Source of the DNA: Streptomyces sp. NBC_01454
GTDB lineage: Bacteria; Actinomycetota; Actinomycetes; Streptomycetales; Streptomycetaceae
Assembly (NCBI RefSeq): GCF_036227565.1
Contig: NZ_CP109460.1
Span: forward strand, 8,246,001-8,310,000
DNA length: 64,000 nt
Direction of reading: 5' to 3'
The position numbers and the translations under genes were made by a program. Below are positions 53,229-63,264 of this stretch, piece by piece. The first letter of the stretch is position 1. The number at the start of each line of letters is the position of its first letter. The notes beneath the pieces were generated by a model, which saw nothing but the letters and a program-made list of their open reading frames with translations, had not been told where the DNA came from and did not search any database.

Positions 53229-56200
53229 CTACGAGAGGCCGAGCTCTCGGTCGATGAAGGCGAGGACCTCGGCCCGGTCGGCGTCCGCCAGCGTCTGTGC
53301 GACGTCTCCGGCGCCGCCCGACGGGCCGACGTCCCATCGGGAGGCCAGAGAGCGCAGTCGGGTCGCGACGAGGTTTCGTTCCGCTTCGTCCAGGTCGGCG
53401 GAGCCGAGCGCGGAGCCGAGGCGTTCAATCGCGGTGAAGAGGGAGGACGACGAGTCCGCCCCGTCACCGAGGATGGTCCGGCTCAGATGGCCGGCGACCG
53501 CCTCCGGTGTCGGATGGTCGAAGACCAGCGTGGCCGGGAGAGCGACTCCGGCCACGGCCTGCAGCCCGTTGCGCAGTTCGAGGGCGGTGAGGGAATCGAT
53601 ACCGAGTTCCTTGAACTGCTGCCGTGGGGGCACGGCGTCGGGCCCGGGGTACCCGAGCGTGCCGGCCACCTGGGCACGGACCGTCGTCAGCAGGAGCCGG
53701 TCCCGCTCCGCGCCGGTGAGGCCCGGCAGGCGTTCGGCCAGCGTGGGGCCGGCCCCGCCGCCGGGTGTGCCCTCGCGCCCGTCGCGCACGTCGGTCGCGG
53801 CGGGGTCCGCGTGCGAGGGCTGGTGCAGTTCCCTCAGCAGGGGGCTCGGCCGGGAGGCGGTGAACGAGGGCAGGAACCGCCGCCAGTCGACATCCACGAG
53901 CGCCACGTTCGCGGGACCGTCGGGGCCGTCGGAAAGCAGCGCGGACAGCCCCAGGACGGCCAGCCGGGGTTCCATGGCGGTGAGGCCGCGCCGCAGCAGG
54001 CGCTCCTCGATGCCCTCGTCCACGAGACCGCCTCCGGTCCACGGCCCCCAGGCGATCGAGGTGGCGGGCAGTCCGTCGGCCCGACGCCGCTGGGCCAGGG
54101 CGTCCAGGTGAGCGTTGGCGGCGGCGTAACCGGCCTGGCCGCTGCTGCCCACGGTGGCGGCGAAGCCGGAGAACAGCACGAACGCCGACAGTTCGGTGCC
54201 GCGGGTGAGTTCGTCCAGCAGCCGGGCACCTTCGGTCTTCGGCGCCAGGACGGTTTCCAGGCGTGCGGTGTCCAGGTCGGCGGTCATGCCGTCGTCGAGC
54301 ACTCCGGCAGCGTGGAAAACCGCCGTCAGCGGATGCCGGTCCGGAATGCCGTCGAGCAGTTCTTGTACGGCCCGGCGGTCGGCGACATCGCAGGCGGCGA
54401 CGGTCACGGCAGCACCCGACGCCGCCAGATCGGCCCTGAGTTCGGCCACGCCGGGCGCGTCGGCCCCGCGTCGGCTGGTCAGCAGCAGATGGCCGGCTCC
54501 CTGGGCGGCGGCCCAGCGGGCGACGTGGGCGCCCAGAGCGCCGGTACCGCCGGTGATGAGGACGGTTCCGGCCGGCCGCCAGGGGGCGGTCCGAGCGGCC
54601 GGGCGATCGCCGCCGTCCGGGACGAGTCGGCGTCCGAGGATGCCGACCGGGCGCAGCGCCAGTTGGTCTTCGTCCGTGTGCGCGCCGCCCAGGGCCGCGC
54701 ACAGCTGGGTTCGTACGTGCGGGTCGAGGGTGCTCGGCAGGTCGACGAGTCCGCCCCAGCGGTCGGGGTGTTCCAGCGCCACCACCCTGCCCAGGCCCCA
54801 GATCTGAGCCTGCTCGACCGCACCGGGCCGGTCGCCGGTACCGGTGGTGACCGCGCCCTGCGTCAGGCACCACAGGGGTGCCGTGATCCCGGCGGCGCCG
54901 AGCGCCCGGACGAGGGCGAGGGTCGCCGCCGTGCCCCGGGGCACCGAGGGACACGCGGTGTCGTGCCGCCCGTCGAAGGCCAGCAGGGACACCACTCCGA
55001 CCGGCTCCGGCCCGTCGCCCGCGCAGGCCTGCTTCAGGCGCTCGGTGACCGCCGCGGGGTCGGTGTCCGTCGTGTCGACCAGGAGGTCGACGACCGGGCA
55101 ACCCGCCTCCAGCAGGCTGTCCCGCACCCATTGGGTGGTGGCGTCGGACTCCGTGCCGCCCGGGTGGACCAGCAGCCACCTGCCGTGCGGCCCGGTGGCG
55201 GGTACGTCGAGCGGCCGCCACTGCTCGACGTACCGCCAGCCGTCCACTCTGGCCTGTTCGAGACCCTGGCGGTGCCAGCAGGCCAGCTCCGGGAGGACGT
55301 CCTTGAGCGGGGTCTCGTCGTCGAACCGTACGTCCGGACCGAGGCCGCCCAGGTCCCCGTTCTCCACGGCCGCCCAGAAGTGGGCGTCCACCGTCCCTTG
55401 GCCGACGGTCGCGGGGGCGGCCGCCCCCGGTCCACGGCCGCCGTTCGACGCGGCCGCCGGACGGGGCCAGTAGCGCTCGCGCTGAAAGGCGTACGTGGGC
55501 AGGTCGACGTGCCGAGCGCCGGCCAGGTCCGGCAGCGCCGCCCAGTCGACGGTGACGCCGCTGACGTATGCCTTGGCCAGGGAGGTGAGGAAGGCCCACC
55601 GGTCGCTCGTATTGCGTCGCAAGGTGCTGAGAACGGCTGCCTCCCGGCTCTCTCCCTCCACGATCTCGGACAGCGCCACCTGCAGCACCGGGTGGGGGCT
55701 GATCTCGATATAGACCTTGCTCCCGGTGGCGGCGAGCCGCTGGATGACCGGCCCGAACTCGACGGTCCGGCGCGTGTTGCGGTACCAGTACGCGGCGTCC
55801 GGGACCGTTTCGGTCTCCGCCGGCTCCCCGGAGACCGTCGACAGGAAGGCGATGCGCGCCGGCGTCGGCGCCACGTCCGCCAGGTCCGTCAGCAGCCGCT
55901 CTTCGAGGGCTTCGACGGCGGGGTAGTGGGAGGCGCAGTCGGTGGCGACGCGCCGGGCACGTACGCCCCGCTCGGCACAGACCGCCAGCAGCTCGTCCAC
56001 CGCCTCGTTGTCGCCGGAGACCACGCTGATGGACGGGCTGTTGACCCCGGCGACGAACAGCCGGTCCGGCCAGGCGGCGATCAGTTCCTCGACCTGCGCC
56101 CGCCCGAGAGGAACGGACACCATGCCGCTGCGTCCGGACAGTTCCAGCAGGGCCCGGCTGCGCAGCACCGCCACCTTGGTCGCGTCGGCGAGCGACAGCG

Positions 56201-58226
56201 TGCCGGCCGTGTAGGCGGCCGCGATCTCGCCCAGGGAACTGCCCACCACGGCCGAAGGCTCGATGCCCAGGGAACGCCACAGGTCGGCGAGGGCGACCGT
56301 GACCGAGAACAGCACGGGCTGGATCACATCGACCCGGTCCAGGCCCGGCGCCCCCTCAGCCTCGCGCAGGACGTCCAGCAGGGACCAGTCCACGTGGTCG
56401 GCGAGGGCGTCGGCGCAGGAGTGCAGGGTCTCGGCGAAGACCGGGAACTCCTCCATCAGCTCCAGGGCCATGCCTGCCCACTGGCCTCCTTGACCGGGGA
56501 AGACGAAGACCACTTCGCGGCCGGCGACAGCGGAACCGGTGACCGTCCGTGCGTCCGGAACGCCCTGGACGACACTGTCCAGCCCGTCAAGCAGTTCGGC
56601 ACGGTCCGTGCCGAGGACGACGGCCCGTTGGTCGAACGTGCTCCGGGTCGTCACCAGCGAGCCGGCGACCTGAGCGGGTACGAGCTCGGGGTGGTCGGTC
56701 AGGTGGCTGTGCAGCCTGCGGGCCTGCTCCCGGACGGCGGCGGCGGTACGGGCCGAGAGGACCCACGGCAGCGTTCCGCGGCCGTGGGTGTCCGTGCGGT
56801 CCGCGGCAGCGTCGTGTGGAGGAGCTTCCGGGGCTTCTTCGAGGATGAGGTGGGCGTTGGTGCCGCTGACCCCGAAGGAGGACACGCCCGCCCGGCGCGG
56901 CCGGCCCGCACGCGGCCACTCCCGCCGCTCCGTGAGCAACCGCACCTCACCCGCCGACCAGTCCACTTTCGGCGTCGGTGCATCCACATGCAGCGTCTGC
57001 GGCAGCACCCCGTGCCGCAACGCCATCACCATCTTGATCACGCCACCGACACCCGCGGCAGCTTGTGCATGCCCGATGTTCGACTTCAACGACCCCAGCC
57101 ACAAGGGCCGATCGGCCGGCCGGCCCTGGCCATACGTCGCCAACAACGCCTGCGCCTCGATCGGATCACCCAGCCGCGTCCCCGTCGCATGGCCCTCGAC
57201 CGCGTCGACCTCATCGGCCGTCAGCCGGGCGTCGCGCAAGGCCTGCCAGATGACACGCTCCTGGGAAGGCCCGTTCGGGGCGGACAGGCCGTTGGAGGCC
57301 CCGTCCTGGTTCACCGCCGATCCACGTATCAACGCGAGGACGGGATGGCCGTTGCGTTCGGCGTCGGACAACCGCTCCAGCACGAGGACGCCGACGCCCT
57401 CGGCCCACGCGGTGCCGTCCGCAGCGGCGGCGAAGGACTTGGCCCGGCCGTCGGGGGCAAGATTGCGCTGCTTGCAGAACTCGGTGAATGTCGTGGGCAT
57501 CGACATCACCGTCACCCCGCCGGCAAGGGCCAGCGAGCATTCCCGACTGCGCAGCGACCGGGCCGCCAGGTGCATGGTCACGAGCGACGAGGAACAGGCC
57601 GTGTCGACGGTTACGGCCGGGCCGACCAGACCGAGGGTGTAGGACAGCCGGCCGGAGACCACGCTTCCGGTGTTGCCAGTTGTCAGGAAACCCTCGAAGT
57701 CCTCGATGGACTCGTGCAGTCGGACGGCGTAGTCCTGGTTCATGGCCCCGGCGAAGACGCCGACGTCGCTGCCGCGCAAGGCCTGTGGAGAAATCCGGGC
57801 CCTTTCCAAGGCCTCCCAGGCGCCTTCCAGCAGCAGTCGCTGCTGGGGATCGATTGTCACGGCTTCGCGCGGAGATATCCCGAAGAACGAGGCATCGAAC
57901 CATCCGGCGTCGTAGAGAAATCCGCCCTCGCGAACATACGACGCTGCTTTTCCGTCCGCCGCCTCGCTGAAGAGCGCGTCCAGATCCCAGCCCCGGTCCA
58001 CAGGGAACGAGCCGCTCGCTACCCTCCCTGACGACACCAACTCCCAGAGCGCTTCCGGGGAGTCCACATGGCCGGGGAATCGGCAGCTCATTCCCACGAT
58101 GGCAATGGGCTCGCCGTTCCTGTCCTCTTCCACCTGAAGCCGTCGCCGGGTATCGCGCAGGTCCCGCGTGACCTTCCGGAGCGCGGTCACCAGCTGGTCC
58201 GACTGACCTTCACCTGTCATGACCAT
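53229..58226 (-). CDS. type I polyketide synthase, module 4 (KS-AT-KR-ACP, atypical AT and KR)
   Basis: About 1665 residues from ATG 58226 ([18 protein letters not shown] 5 bases upstream; ATG 58220 is the alternative). Docking coiled coil [27 protein letters not shown] about residue 208; its first active-site His motif reads EGHATGT instead of EAHGTGT. AT has GSSLGE about 660 (His before the catalytic Ser replaced) and CASH about 764, an ethylmalonyl-compatible fingerprint. KR about 1225-1370 has LDD (B-type) but FSGFAATVG, so the catalytic Ser (residue 1354) is Gly. [12 protein letters not shown] about 1543; tail [12 protein letters not shown]. Predicted output: the two-carbon branch at C8 and the C9 hydroxyl later phosphorylated. 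First gene of the four-gene PKS operon. Confidence 0.93.
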   Translation of the reverse strand: MVMTGEGQSDQLVTALRKVTRDLRDTRRRLQVEEDRNGEPIAIVGMSCRFPGHVDSPEALWELVSSGRVASGSFPVDRGWDLDALFSEAADGKAASYVREGGFLYDAGWFDASFFGISPREAVTIDPQQRLLLEGAWEALERARISPQALRGSDVGVFAGAMNQDYAVRLHESIEDFEGFLTTGNTGSVVSGRLSYTLGLVGPAVTVDTACSSSLVTMHLAARSLRSRECSLALAGGVTVMSMPTTFTEFCKQRNLAPDGRAKSFAAAADGTAWAEGVGVLVLERLSDAERNGHPVLALIRGSAVNQDGASNGLSAPNGPSQERVIWQALRDARLTADEVDAVEGHATGTRLGDPIEAQALLATYGQGRPADRPLWLGSLKSNIGHAQAAAGVGGVIKMVMALRHGVLPQTLHVDAPTPKVDWSAGEVRLLTERREWPRAGRPRRAGVSSFGVSGTNAHLILEEAPEAPPHDAAADRTDTHGRGTLPWVLSARTAAAVREQARRLHSHLTDHPELVPAQVAGSLVTTRSTFDQRAVVLGTDRAELLDGLDSVVQGVPDARTVTGSAVAGREVVFVFPGQGGQWAGMALELMEEFPVFAETLHSCADALADHVDWSLLDVLREAEGAPGLDRVDVIQPVLFSVTVALADLWRSLGIEPSAVVGSSLGEIAAAYTAGTLSLADATKVAVLRSRALLELSGRSGMVSVPLGRAQVEELIAAWPDRLFVAGVNSPSISVVSGDNEAVDELLAVCAERGVRARRVATDCASHYPAVEALEERLLTDLADVAPTPARIAFLSTVSGEPAETETVPDAAYWYRNTRRTVEFGPVIQRLAATGSKVYIEISPHPVLQVALSEIVEGESREAAVLSTLRRNTSDRWAFLTSLAKAYVSGVTVDWAALPDLAGARHVDLPTYAFQRERYWPRPAAASNGGRGPGAAAPATVGQGTVDAHFWAAVENGDLGGLGPDVRFDDETPLKDVLPELACWHRQGLEQARVDGWRYVEQWRPLDVPATGPHGRWLLVHPGGTESDATTQWVRDSLLEAGCPVVDLLVDTTDTDPAAVTERLKQACAGDGPEPVGVVSLLAFDGRHDTACPSVPRGTAATLALVRALGAAGITAPLWCLTQGAVTTGTGDRPGAVEQAQIWGLGRVVALEHPDRWGGLVDLPSTLDPHVRTQLCAALGGAHTDEDQLALRPVGILGRRLVPDGGDRPAARTAPWRPAGTVLITGGTGALGAHVARWAAAQGAGHLLLTSRRGADAPGVAELRADLAASGAAVTVAACDVADRRAVQELLDGIPDRHPLTAVFHAAGVLDDGMTADLDTARLETVLAPKTEGARLLDELTRGTELSAFVLFSGFAATVGSSGQAGYAAANAHLDALAQRRRADGLPATSIAWGPWTGGGLVDEGIEERLLRRGLTAMEPRLAVLGLSALLSDGPDGPANVALVDVDWRRFLPSFTASRPSPLLRELHQPSHADPAATDVRDGREGTPGGGAGPTLAERLPGLTGAERDRLLLTTVRAQVAGTLGYPGPDAVPPRQQFKELGIDSLTALELRNGLQAVAGVALPATLVFDHPTPEAVAGHLSRTILGDGADSSSSLFTAIERLGSALGSADLDEAERNLVATRLRSLASRWDVGPSGGAGDVAQTLADADRAEVLAFIDRELGLS

Positions 58227-58427
58227 CCGTTCTCTCCACTGACGCTGCGGGTTCCGCAAGAAGGGTTCACCGGTCCGCAGCGGCAGGACAATCCCCTAAC
58301 CACCCCCTATGGCCCCTGACTTAAAAAGCTCCGCGGGGCGGGGGTTGAATCGACAGTGGGCGACTGCGATTCTCTGAATACTTCACGCAGGGCGCAAGTT
58401 CACCAGAGCAGCGGTAGGGGTAATGAG
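58227..58427. promoter_or_regulatory. divergent promoter region with AGGGG elements, PKS module 4 / type II thioesterase
   Basis: A 200-bp gap between outward-facing genes. On the plus strand CCCCTA occurs at 58293 and 58304 and CCCCTG at 58313, that is three AGGGG units about 10 bp apart in the orientation of the PKS gene. This is the cluster's recurring element. A further TAGGGG lies at 58415, where it doubles as the Shine-Dalgarno of the thioesterase gene. Confidence 0.55.
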
Positions 58428-59201
58428 TTGAGTTCAAAAACAGTCACCGAGTCGGAGGACCGATGGATCCGCAGCTATCTACCGGGTCCCGCCAAGGCGC
58501 TCCATCTCGTCCACTTTCCCCATGCAGGCGGTTCCGCCAGTTATTACCGGCCCTTCTGCACGTCCCTGTCGGACCGGTTCAACGCGCTCGCCCTGCAGTA
58601 TCCGGGGCGTCAAGACCGGCGCGATGAGCCTTGTGTGACCGATCTGCACGTCCTGGCGGACCTCCTGTTCGACCGGCTGCGGCACTTCGCGGACCGCCCG
58701 ATGGCGTTCTTCGGCCACAGCATGGGGGCACTCTTGGCGTTCGAGGTGACCCGGAGGTTCGAGCGGGAGCTCAACACCTCACCGGCGGCGCTCTTCCTGT
58801 CCGGGCGGCGCGCTCCGTCCCGCCATCGGGACGAGAACGTCGACCTGAGCAGCAAGGAGAGCCTGCTCGCCGAGATCCGGGAGCTGAGCGGCACAGATCC
58901 CCGGCTGCTGGGAGACGACGAGATGCTTGAGATGATCATGGAGCCGCTGCGCGCCGACTACCAAGCCCTGGGCGCCTACCGCTTCGCGCCGGAACCGCCC
59001 GTCCGCTGCCCGGTCACCGTTCTGACCGGCGCCGACGACCCCCGTACCTCCCGGGATGAGGCAGCCGCCTGGCAGGAGCACACCACTGGCGACTTCGCAC
59101 TGCGGGTGTTCCCCGGTGGTCACTTCTTCCTCAGCGAGAACGTCCCCGAGGTCACCGGCTTCGTCGCCGAGCGACTCTCCGCTGTCCCGCTGCCTGGTTG
59201 A
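58428..59201 (+). CDS. type II thioesterase
   Basis: 257 residues of the alpha/beta-hydrolase type II thioesterase family. Motifs: LVHFPHAGGSASYYRPF near the N-terminus, nucleophile FFGHSMGALLAFEV (about residue 95), and FPGGHFFL with the catalytic His (about 229). I chose TTG 58428 because AGGGG lies 7 bases before it and the protein then has the usual length; the frame is open to 58356. It edits stalled or mis-primed acyl chains from PKS carrier proteins. It is divergent from the PKS operon and marks the right end of the cluster: what follows is unrelated. Confidence 0.93.
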   Translation: MSSKTVTESEDRWIRSYLPGPAKALHLVHFPHAGGSASYYRPFCTSLSDRFNALALQYPGRQDRRDEPCVTDLHVLADLLFDRLRHFADRPMAFFGHSMGALLAFEVTRRFERELNTSPAALFLSGRRAPSRHRDENVDLSSKESLLAEIRELSGTDPRLLGDDEMLEMIMEPLRADYQALGAYRFAPEPPVRCPVTVLTGADDPRTSRDEAAAWQEHTTGDFALRVFPGGHFFLSENVPEVTGFVAERLSAVPLPG

Positions 59202-59394
59202 GGGCCCCGCCCAGGCCCGGCGAAAACCACGGTGCGAGGGGACCCGGTGACGTACCCACACCGCAGGTCGGCGAGGCCCACCTTGTGATCGCCCCGGGCC
59301 GGTCGGGGGCCGGCGGGCTGCTGCCTTCCGGTAGATCCGGCACAGTGTCGAGCAGACGCCTGGGCCGATGTGGGCGAGTTCGAAGAAGAGGAGG

Positions 59395-59615
59395 CGGCGC
59401 GGTCGAAGGTTAGCGGGTTGCGGGCGCTGATGGCGTTGAACTCCTGGCGGTACCCCTCGAGGAGCAGAACGTGGCGCCGGCGTTCCTCGGCGAGGCGGCG
59501 ACGGCGGTTGTACTCCTCCGCGCCGATGCCCTCCCGCCAGGACGCCTGCAGGAAGCGTCTCCGAGGGCCTTCGCGAGCAAGCCGGCGCCAGCCTGGCTCA
59601 TCGTCCCCTCACCGG
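59395..59615 (-). other. unrecognised coding-like relic
   Basis: In the minus strand an open, GC3-rich frame reads through FLQASWREGIGAEEYNRR, then LLLEGYRQEFNAISARNP. The composition is protein-like, but no start, stop or family is recognisable, and a frame change appears needed to continue leftwards (FFELAHIGPGVCSTLCRIY, about 59300-59380). It is probably the remains of a gene at the cluster border. The remainder of 59202-59615 shows nothing else I can name. Confidence 0.3.
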
Positions 59616-59654
59616 GCTTCGCCCCGCCACGCTCTGAACGAGGCGGGGCGAAGC
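59616..59654. terminator. perfect 13-bp stem hairpin
   Basis: GCTTCGCCCCGCC (59616-59628) pairs exactly with GGCGGGGCGAAGC (59642-59654) across a 13-base loop. It lies beyond the type II thioesterase gene on one side and the hypothetical gene at 59730 on the other, so it can end transcription from both. Confidence 0.75.
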
Positions 59655-59659
59655 ACAAC

Positions 59660-59693
59660 GAGGGCTGTACCCGAGGGAGTTCGTACAGCCCTC
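59660..59693. terminator. second hairpin, perfect 11-bp stem
   Basis: GAGGGCTGTAC (59660-59670) pairs with GTACAGCCCTC (59683-59693) with a 12-base loop, five bases from the previous hairpin and 36 bases beyond the stop of the leftward gene at 59730. Tandem terminator for convergent transcripts. Confidence 0.75.
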
Positions 59694-59729
59694 CCCATGT
59701 GTGCCCCTGTCAGCCGGAGGCGCCCGCCC

Positions 59730-60104
59730 TCAGCGGTCCTCGCAGGCAAGCGTCAGGCACAGCATCATCACCTCGTAGGGGGTGCTGTCGCTCTGTGCGG
59801 TGGTCGCCTCCTCCAACTCCGCGACGAACCGCCACTGCGACGGCTGGGCGTGCTTGGTCTCTCCCTTCTTTTCCACCTCGACGTGGAGTGCGCGGGCCTG
59901 CGGATCGTTCGTCTCGACGAGCACTTCGTCGCTGTCGACCGAGAAGTGGTCGTGTAACAGGACCAGACCGAACCGATCCAGGTTGCCGTGCTTCTCCAGC
60001 ACGGCCTTGATGTCCCTGGCGAACTCCGCGTCCTGTGGGCCGAGCGGTTCCGCGTCTTCGAAGCGAGGAAGGTGGTGCGATGCGTGGCTGGTCTGCGTAG
60101 GCAT
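59730..60104 (-). CDS. conserved-looking hypothetical protein (124 residues)
   Basis: A compact acidic protein, MPTQTSHASHHLPRFEDAE..., with LEKHGNLDRFGLVLLHDHF and VDSDEVLVETNDPQARALH in the middle and YEVMMLCLTLACEDR at the end. No signal peptide, membrane segment or known catalytic motif is visible. ATG 60104 is chosen because AAGGGAG stands 6 bases upstream; ATG 60110 would touch the Shine-Dalgarno. Tandem hairpins follow its stop. I do not recognise the family. It lies outside the biosynthetic cluster. Confidence 0.75.
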   Translation of the reverse strand: MPTQTSHASHHLPRFEDAEPLGPQDAEFARDIKAVLEKHGNLDRFGLVLLHDHFSVDSDEVLVETNDPQARALHVEVEKKGETKHAQPSQWRFVAELEEATTAQSDSTPYEVMMLCLTLACEDR

Positions 60105-60232
60105 GAGCATCTCCCTTCGACCGCGCTCTGCGGCCTCAAGACAGCATAGGCAAAGGGTGAGTTGCGGCAGAAGAACCCGACGGTGACAGGCACCCAACAC
60201 GAGCCGGACGGCGCTGCTGGGACTCAACGCCC

Positions 60233-60810
60233 ATGCCGGAGCGACGAAGGGACGAGCAGCAGCACGTGACCAAGACCGTCGATCCGCTCGGCAACACGAC
60301 ACGGACCGACTACGACGAGGCCGGCCGGGTCAGCGCCCGCACCGATGAGATCAACAGAACCACCCGCTTCGACGCGATAGCCGACGCCGCGGGCCAGACG
60401 ATCCAGGCCACCTACGACGCCTTCGGCCGCGTCATCACTGCCACCAACTCACTCGGCTTCACCAACCGCTCGAGTACCGTACCGAGGGCGAGATCACCCG
60501 GCGTGTCCATCCCGACGGTGCGGTCGAGCCATGGGTTCACGACCCTGAAGGCTTCGTCATCGAGCACCGCGACCGAGCCGGAGCGGTAACCCGATGCGAG
60601 ATCGGCCCCTTCGGCAAACTGGCCGGCAGGACCCTGTCCGACGGAGCAGTGCAACGCTTCGCCTATGACACCGAGCTGCAGCTGCCGGCAGTCACCATGA
60701 ACGGTGCATCCTGGCGATACCGCTACGACGAGCCCGGGCACCTGGTAGGCGAGACCGACTTCAACGACCACAGCTTCCCTATCGGCTCGGCGGCGCCGAC
60801 CAGCTGCTGA
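60233..60810 (+). pseudogene. fragment of an RHS/YD-repeat protein, frameshifted
   Basis: YD-type repeats are plain: TVDPLGNTTRTDYDEAGRV, then QATYDAFGRVITATNSLGF. At about 60467 the repeat pattern moves to another frame (LEYRTEGEITRRVHPDG, FAYDTELQLPAV, YRYDEPGHLVGETDF) and ends abruptly. Intact RHS proteins are well over 1000 residues with a signal or delivery region and a toxic C-terminus. Here only about 190 codons of the repeat core remain, without start, tip or immunity gene. Confidence 0.85.
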
Positions 60811-60859
60811 AAACCATCGGTGCGGCCGGCCGCACCACCGCTGTCGGCGCCGCAGCCTG

Positions 60860-61846
60860 TCACAGTGTCGTGGTCGTCTGCTCCCCGGACGCGCTGCCTG
60901 CGAGCCATTGGTCCCATCCCAGGTTGAAGTCGGCGTAGCCGTTGTCGGCCGGGGCCTTGGCGCGGGGGGAGCCGGTGATGGTGATCGGGTCGCCCTGTTT
61001 GACCTGGCCGTAGAACCATTTGGCTTCCGACATGGACAGATGGACGCAGCCGTGCGAGCCGCGGGCGCTGCCGTTGCCGGGAGTGGGGTCGCCGGTGGAG
61101 TAGTGCACGTACGTGCCGGATTGAGTCAGGTGGACGTCCCAGGGCAGCGTCAGGTCGTAGTAGTTGGGGCTGCCCTTGTCACAGCTGATGCCCACGCTGC
61201 AGGAGGTCATGTGGACCTTCTCCTGCTTGTCGATGACGGCCATCGTGCCGTTCCACGTCGGATACTGGGCGCTGCCCGCATTGATCGAAAGGGTGCGTAC
61301 CGCCTTGCCGTTCCGGGTCACCTTCATGGTGTGGCCGGTCACCGAGACATCCGCGCGCACGTCGTCGCCGACCTTGAAGGTGTGGGTGTAGCCGTTCACG
61401 CCGTAGCGCCCGTGGCCGTTGGTGACGCCCTTCATGGCGGCGTCGATCTTCACCTTCGTGCCGGAGGGCCAGTACTTCTTCGGCCGCCAGTCGGCGCGCC
61501 TGTCGCCCAGCCAGTGCCAGGCGCCGGCCACGGGGTGCGACGCACTCACCTTCATGTGCTTCTCGACCGTGGCCCGCGCCTTTTCCGCGACCGGGTTCGT
61601 GAAGACCACCGAGATCGGCATGGCCACGCCGACCGTGGTTCCCGTCTGCGGGGTGATCGTGTCCAGCAGCATCGGCGGGCCCGCGGGCTTCGTCGGTGAC
61701 GGCGAGGCACTTGCACTCGCCTTTCCCGGCGCCTTTGCGTCGTCCCCGCTCGCCTTGTCACTGCCGCCCCCGCCGCAGGCACTCGTGCCCACCAGCATCG
61801 CGACCGTGACGAGTGCTATCCCCGTGCCTCCCGTGCGCCGTCCCAC
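60860..61846 (-). CDS. L,D-transpeptidase (YkuD domain), probable lipoprotein
   Basis: 328 residues. The N-terminus has a basic start, a hydrophobic stretch and LVGTSACGGG, a probable lipobox with the lipidated Cys at about residue 24, followed by a Ser/Pro/Lys-rich linker. An Ig-like domain (LDTITPQTGTTVGVAMPISV) precedes the YkuD catalytic domain, whose motif HYSTGDPTPGNGSARGSHGC carries the catalytic Cys at about 267. Such enzymes make 3-3 cross-links in peptidoglycan of actinobacteria, outside the membrane. Unrelated to the PKS cluster. The end of the RHS fragment lies 50 bp from its stop. Confidence 0.93.
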   Translation of the reverse strand: MGRRTGGTGIALVTVAMLVGTSACGGGGSDKASGDDAKAPGKASASASPSPTKPAGPPMLLDTITPQTGTTVGVAMPISVVFTNPVAEKARATVEKHMKVSASHPVAGAWHWLGDRRADWRPKKYWPSGTKVKIDAAMKGVTNGHGRYGVNGYTHTFKVGDDVRADVSVTGHTMKVTRNGKAVRTLSINAGSAQYPTWNGTMAVIDKQEKVHMTSCSVGISCDKGSPNYYDLTLPWDVHLTQSGTYVHYSTGDPTPGNGSARGSHGCVHLSMSEAKWFYGQVKQGDPITITGSPRAKAPADNGYADFNLGWDQWLAGSASGEQTTTTL

Positions 61847-62048
61847 GACCTGCCCCGCTCTCTTCGCTCCCCGGCCCTGAGGGGCCCGACTCCCTGTCAG
61901 ACAGCAACGGGATGGGCCTCAGTTGCGTGCGGCACGTAGATCTTTAGTGATCCACGTCATTCAAACTTCGATGGTACGCACTCAACGTTCGATGGCACAC
62001 CGCACGGGGGAGCCCGCTTCCTGGGCGGGTGCCTGGCAGGGTGGGGGT

Positions 62049-62797
62049 ATGTGTGGTCGTTTCGTTTCCACCCGCAGTCCGCAAGCCCTGGCGAGCGTCT
62101 TCGACGTCACCCGCTGGGACCCTGGCCTGGCTCTGGATCCGAGCTGGAACGTAGCGCCGACGGATGAGGTGTGGTCGGTGCTGGAGCGCGTCGAGCACGA
62201 CACGGGCGAGATCACCCGGCAGCTGCGGCCGCTGCGCTGGGGCCTGGTGCCGTCCTGGGCGAAGAGCCTGAACACGGGCGCGAAGATGATCAACGCCAGG
62301 GCGGAGACCGTCGCGGAGAAGCCGGCCTACCGCCGCGCGTTCGCCAAGCGCCGCTGCCTGCTGCCCGCGGACGGCTTCTACGAGTGGCAGAACATCGCCG
62401 CCACCAAGACCGCCAAGGCCCGCAAGCAGCCGTACTTCATCAGCCCCGAAGACGGCCAGATCATGGCACTGGCCGGCCTGTACGAGTTCTGGCGCGACCC
62501 GGCGGTCGAAGACGACGGCACGCCGGGGCGTGGTGGTCGACCTGCACGATCATCACTACCGACGCCACCGATGCCGCCGGCCGCGTCCACCCCCGCATGC
62601 CGCTGGCCGTCACCCCCGCCGACTGGGGTGCCTGGCTCGACCCCGCCCACCAGGACCCCGCCGGGCTACGCGCGCTGCTGACCACTCCTGCCGCCGGCCA
62701 CCTCGGCGCCCGCGCGGTCTCGACCGCGGTCAACAACGTCCGCAACAACGGCCCGCACCTCCTCGACGAACCGGCCGACGACACCGGCAACGCCTGA
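62049..62797 (+). pseudogene. SRAP (YedK/HMCES) abasic-site protein with a frameshift
   Basis: ATG 62049 gives MCGRFVSTRS, with the invariant Cys2 that cross-links abasic DNA. INARAET and GFYEW supply the conserved Asn and Glu. After DDGTPG (about 62525) the protein continues in another frame as AWWSTCTIITTDATDAAG, then HPRMPLAVTP with the conserved His, and ends at 62797. Both halves keep all key residues, and one missing base at about 62526 explains the break. It may be a recent mutation or a sequencing error. As written, the first frame ends soon after in unrelated residues. Role of an intact copy: shielding abasic sites in single-stranded DNA. Confidence 0.85.
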
Positions 62798-63264
62798 GCC
62801 GCACCACATCAGCCACGCCACCTGACTCGCTCCGTGGATGTGAGCCGCCGGGATGTGACTGAGTCTTCAGCCGCCAGTGAGCGTGGTCCTGCCGGTAGCC
62901 GGCGTCGCTACCCATCGGGGCCTACTGTTCCGCCTCCGGGTGTACTCAGCTGTTCACTCCGGCCTCCCACTTGCGCCGGCGCAGCACGTGGTCGCTGAAG
63001 AGGTGTCGGCTTCGGTCGAGCGGTTAGGCGCGGATCGTGCGGTTGCTCTACGCCCTGTCAGCACCCACGCTGTCCGGAGTGCGGCGCGGACGTCCGAGCC
63101 CCGTGCGGGGAACGTGGATCTTGCTCATGACCAGCTCGACCTGGGTGCAGTCCGCCCGCTGGTGCTGGAGGAGCCTCTCCCAAGTGCCGTCGGCCGACCA
63201 CAACACATGCCGCCTGGGTCCCGACCGCACAGGACGACGACCGGCCCGGTCGTCGCCTGCGGTT
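62798..63264. other. intergenic stretch without recognised features
   Basis: 467 bp between the SRAP gene and the PLP enzyme gene. Open frames here lack protein-like composition, and I see no RNA gene, strong hairpin or repeat. Confidence 0.5.
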
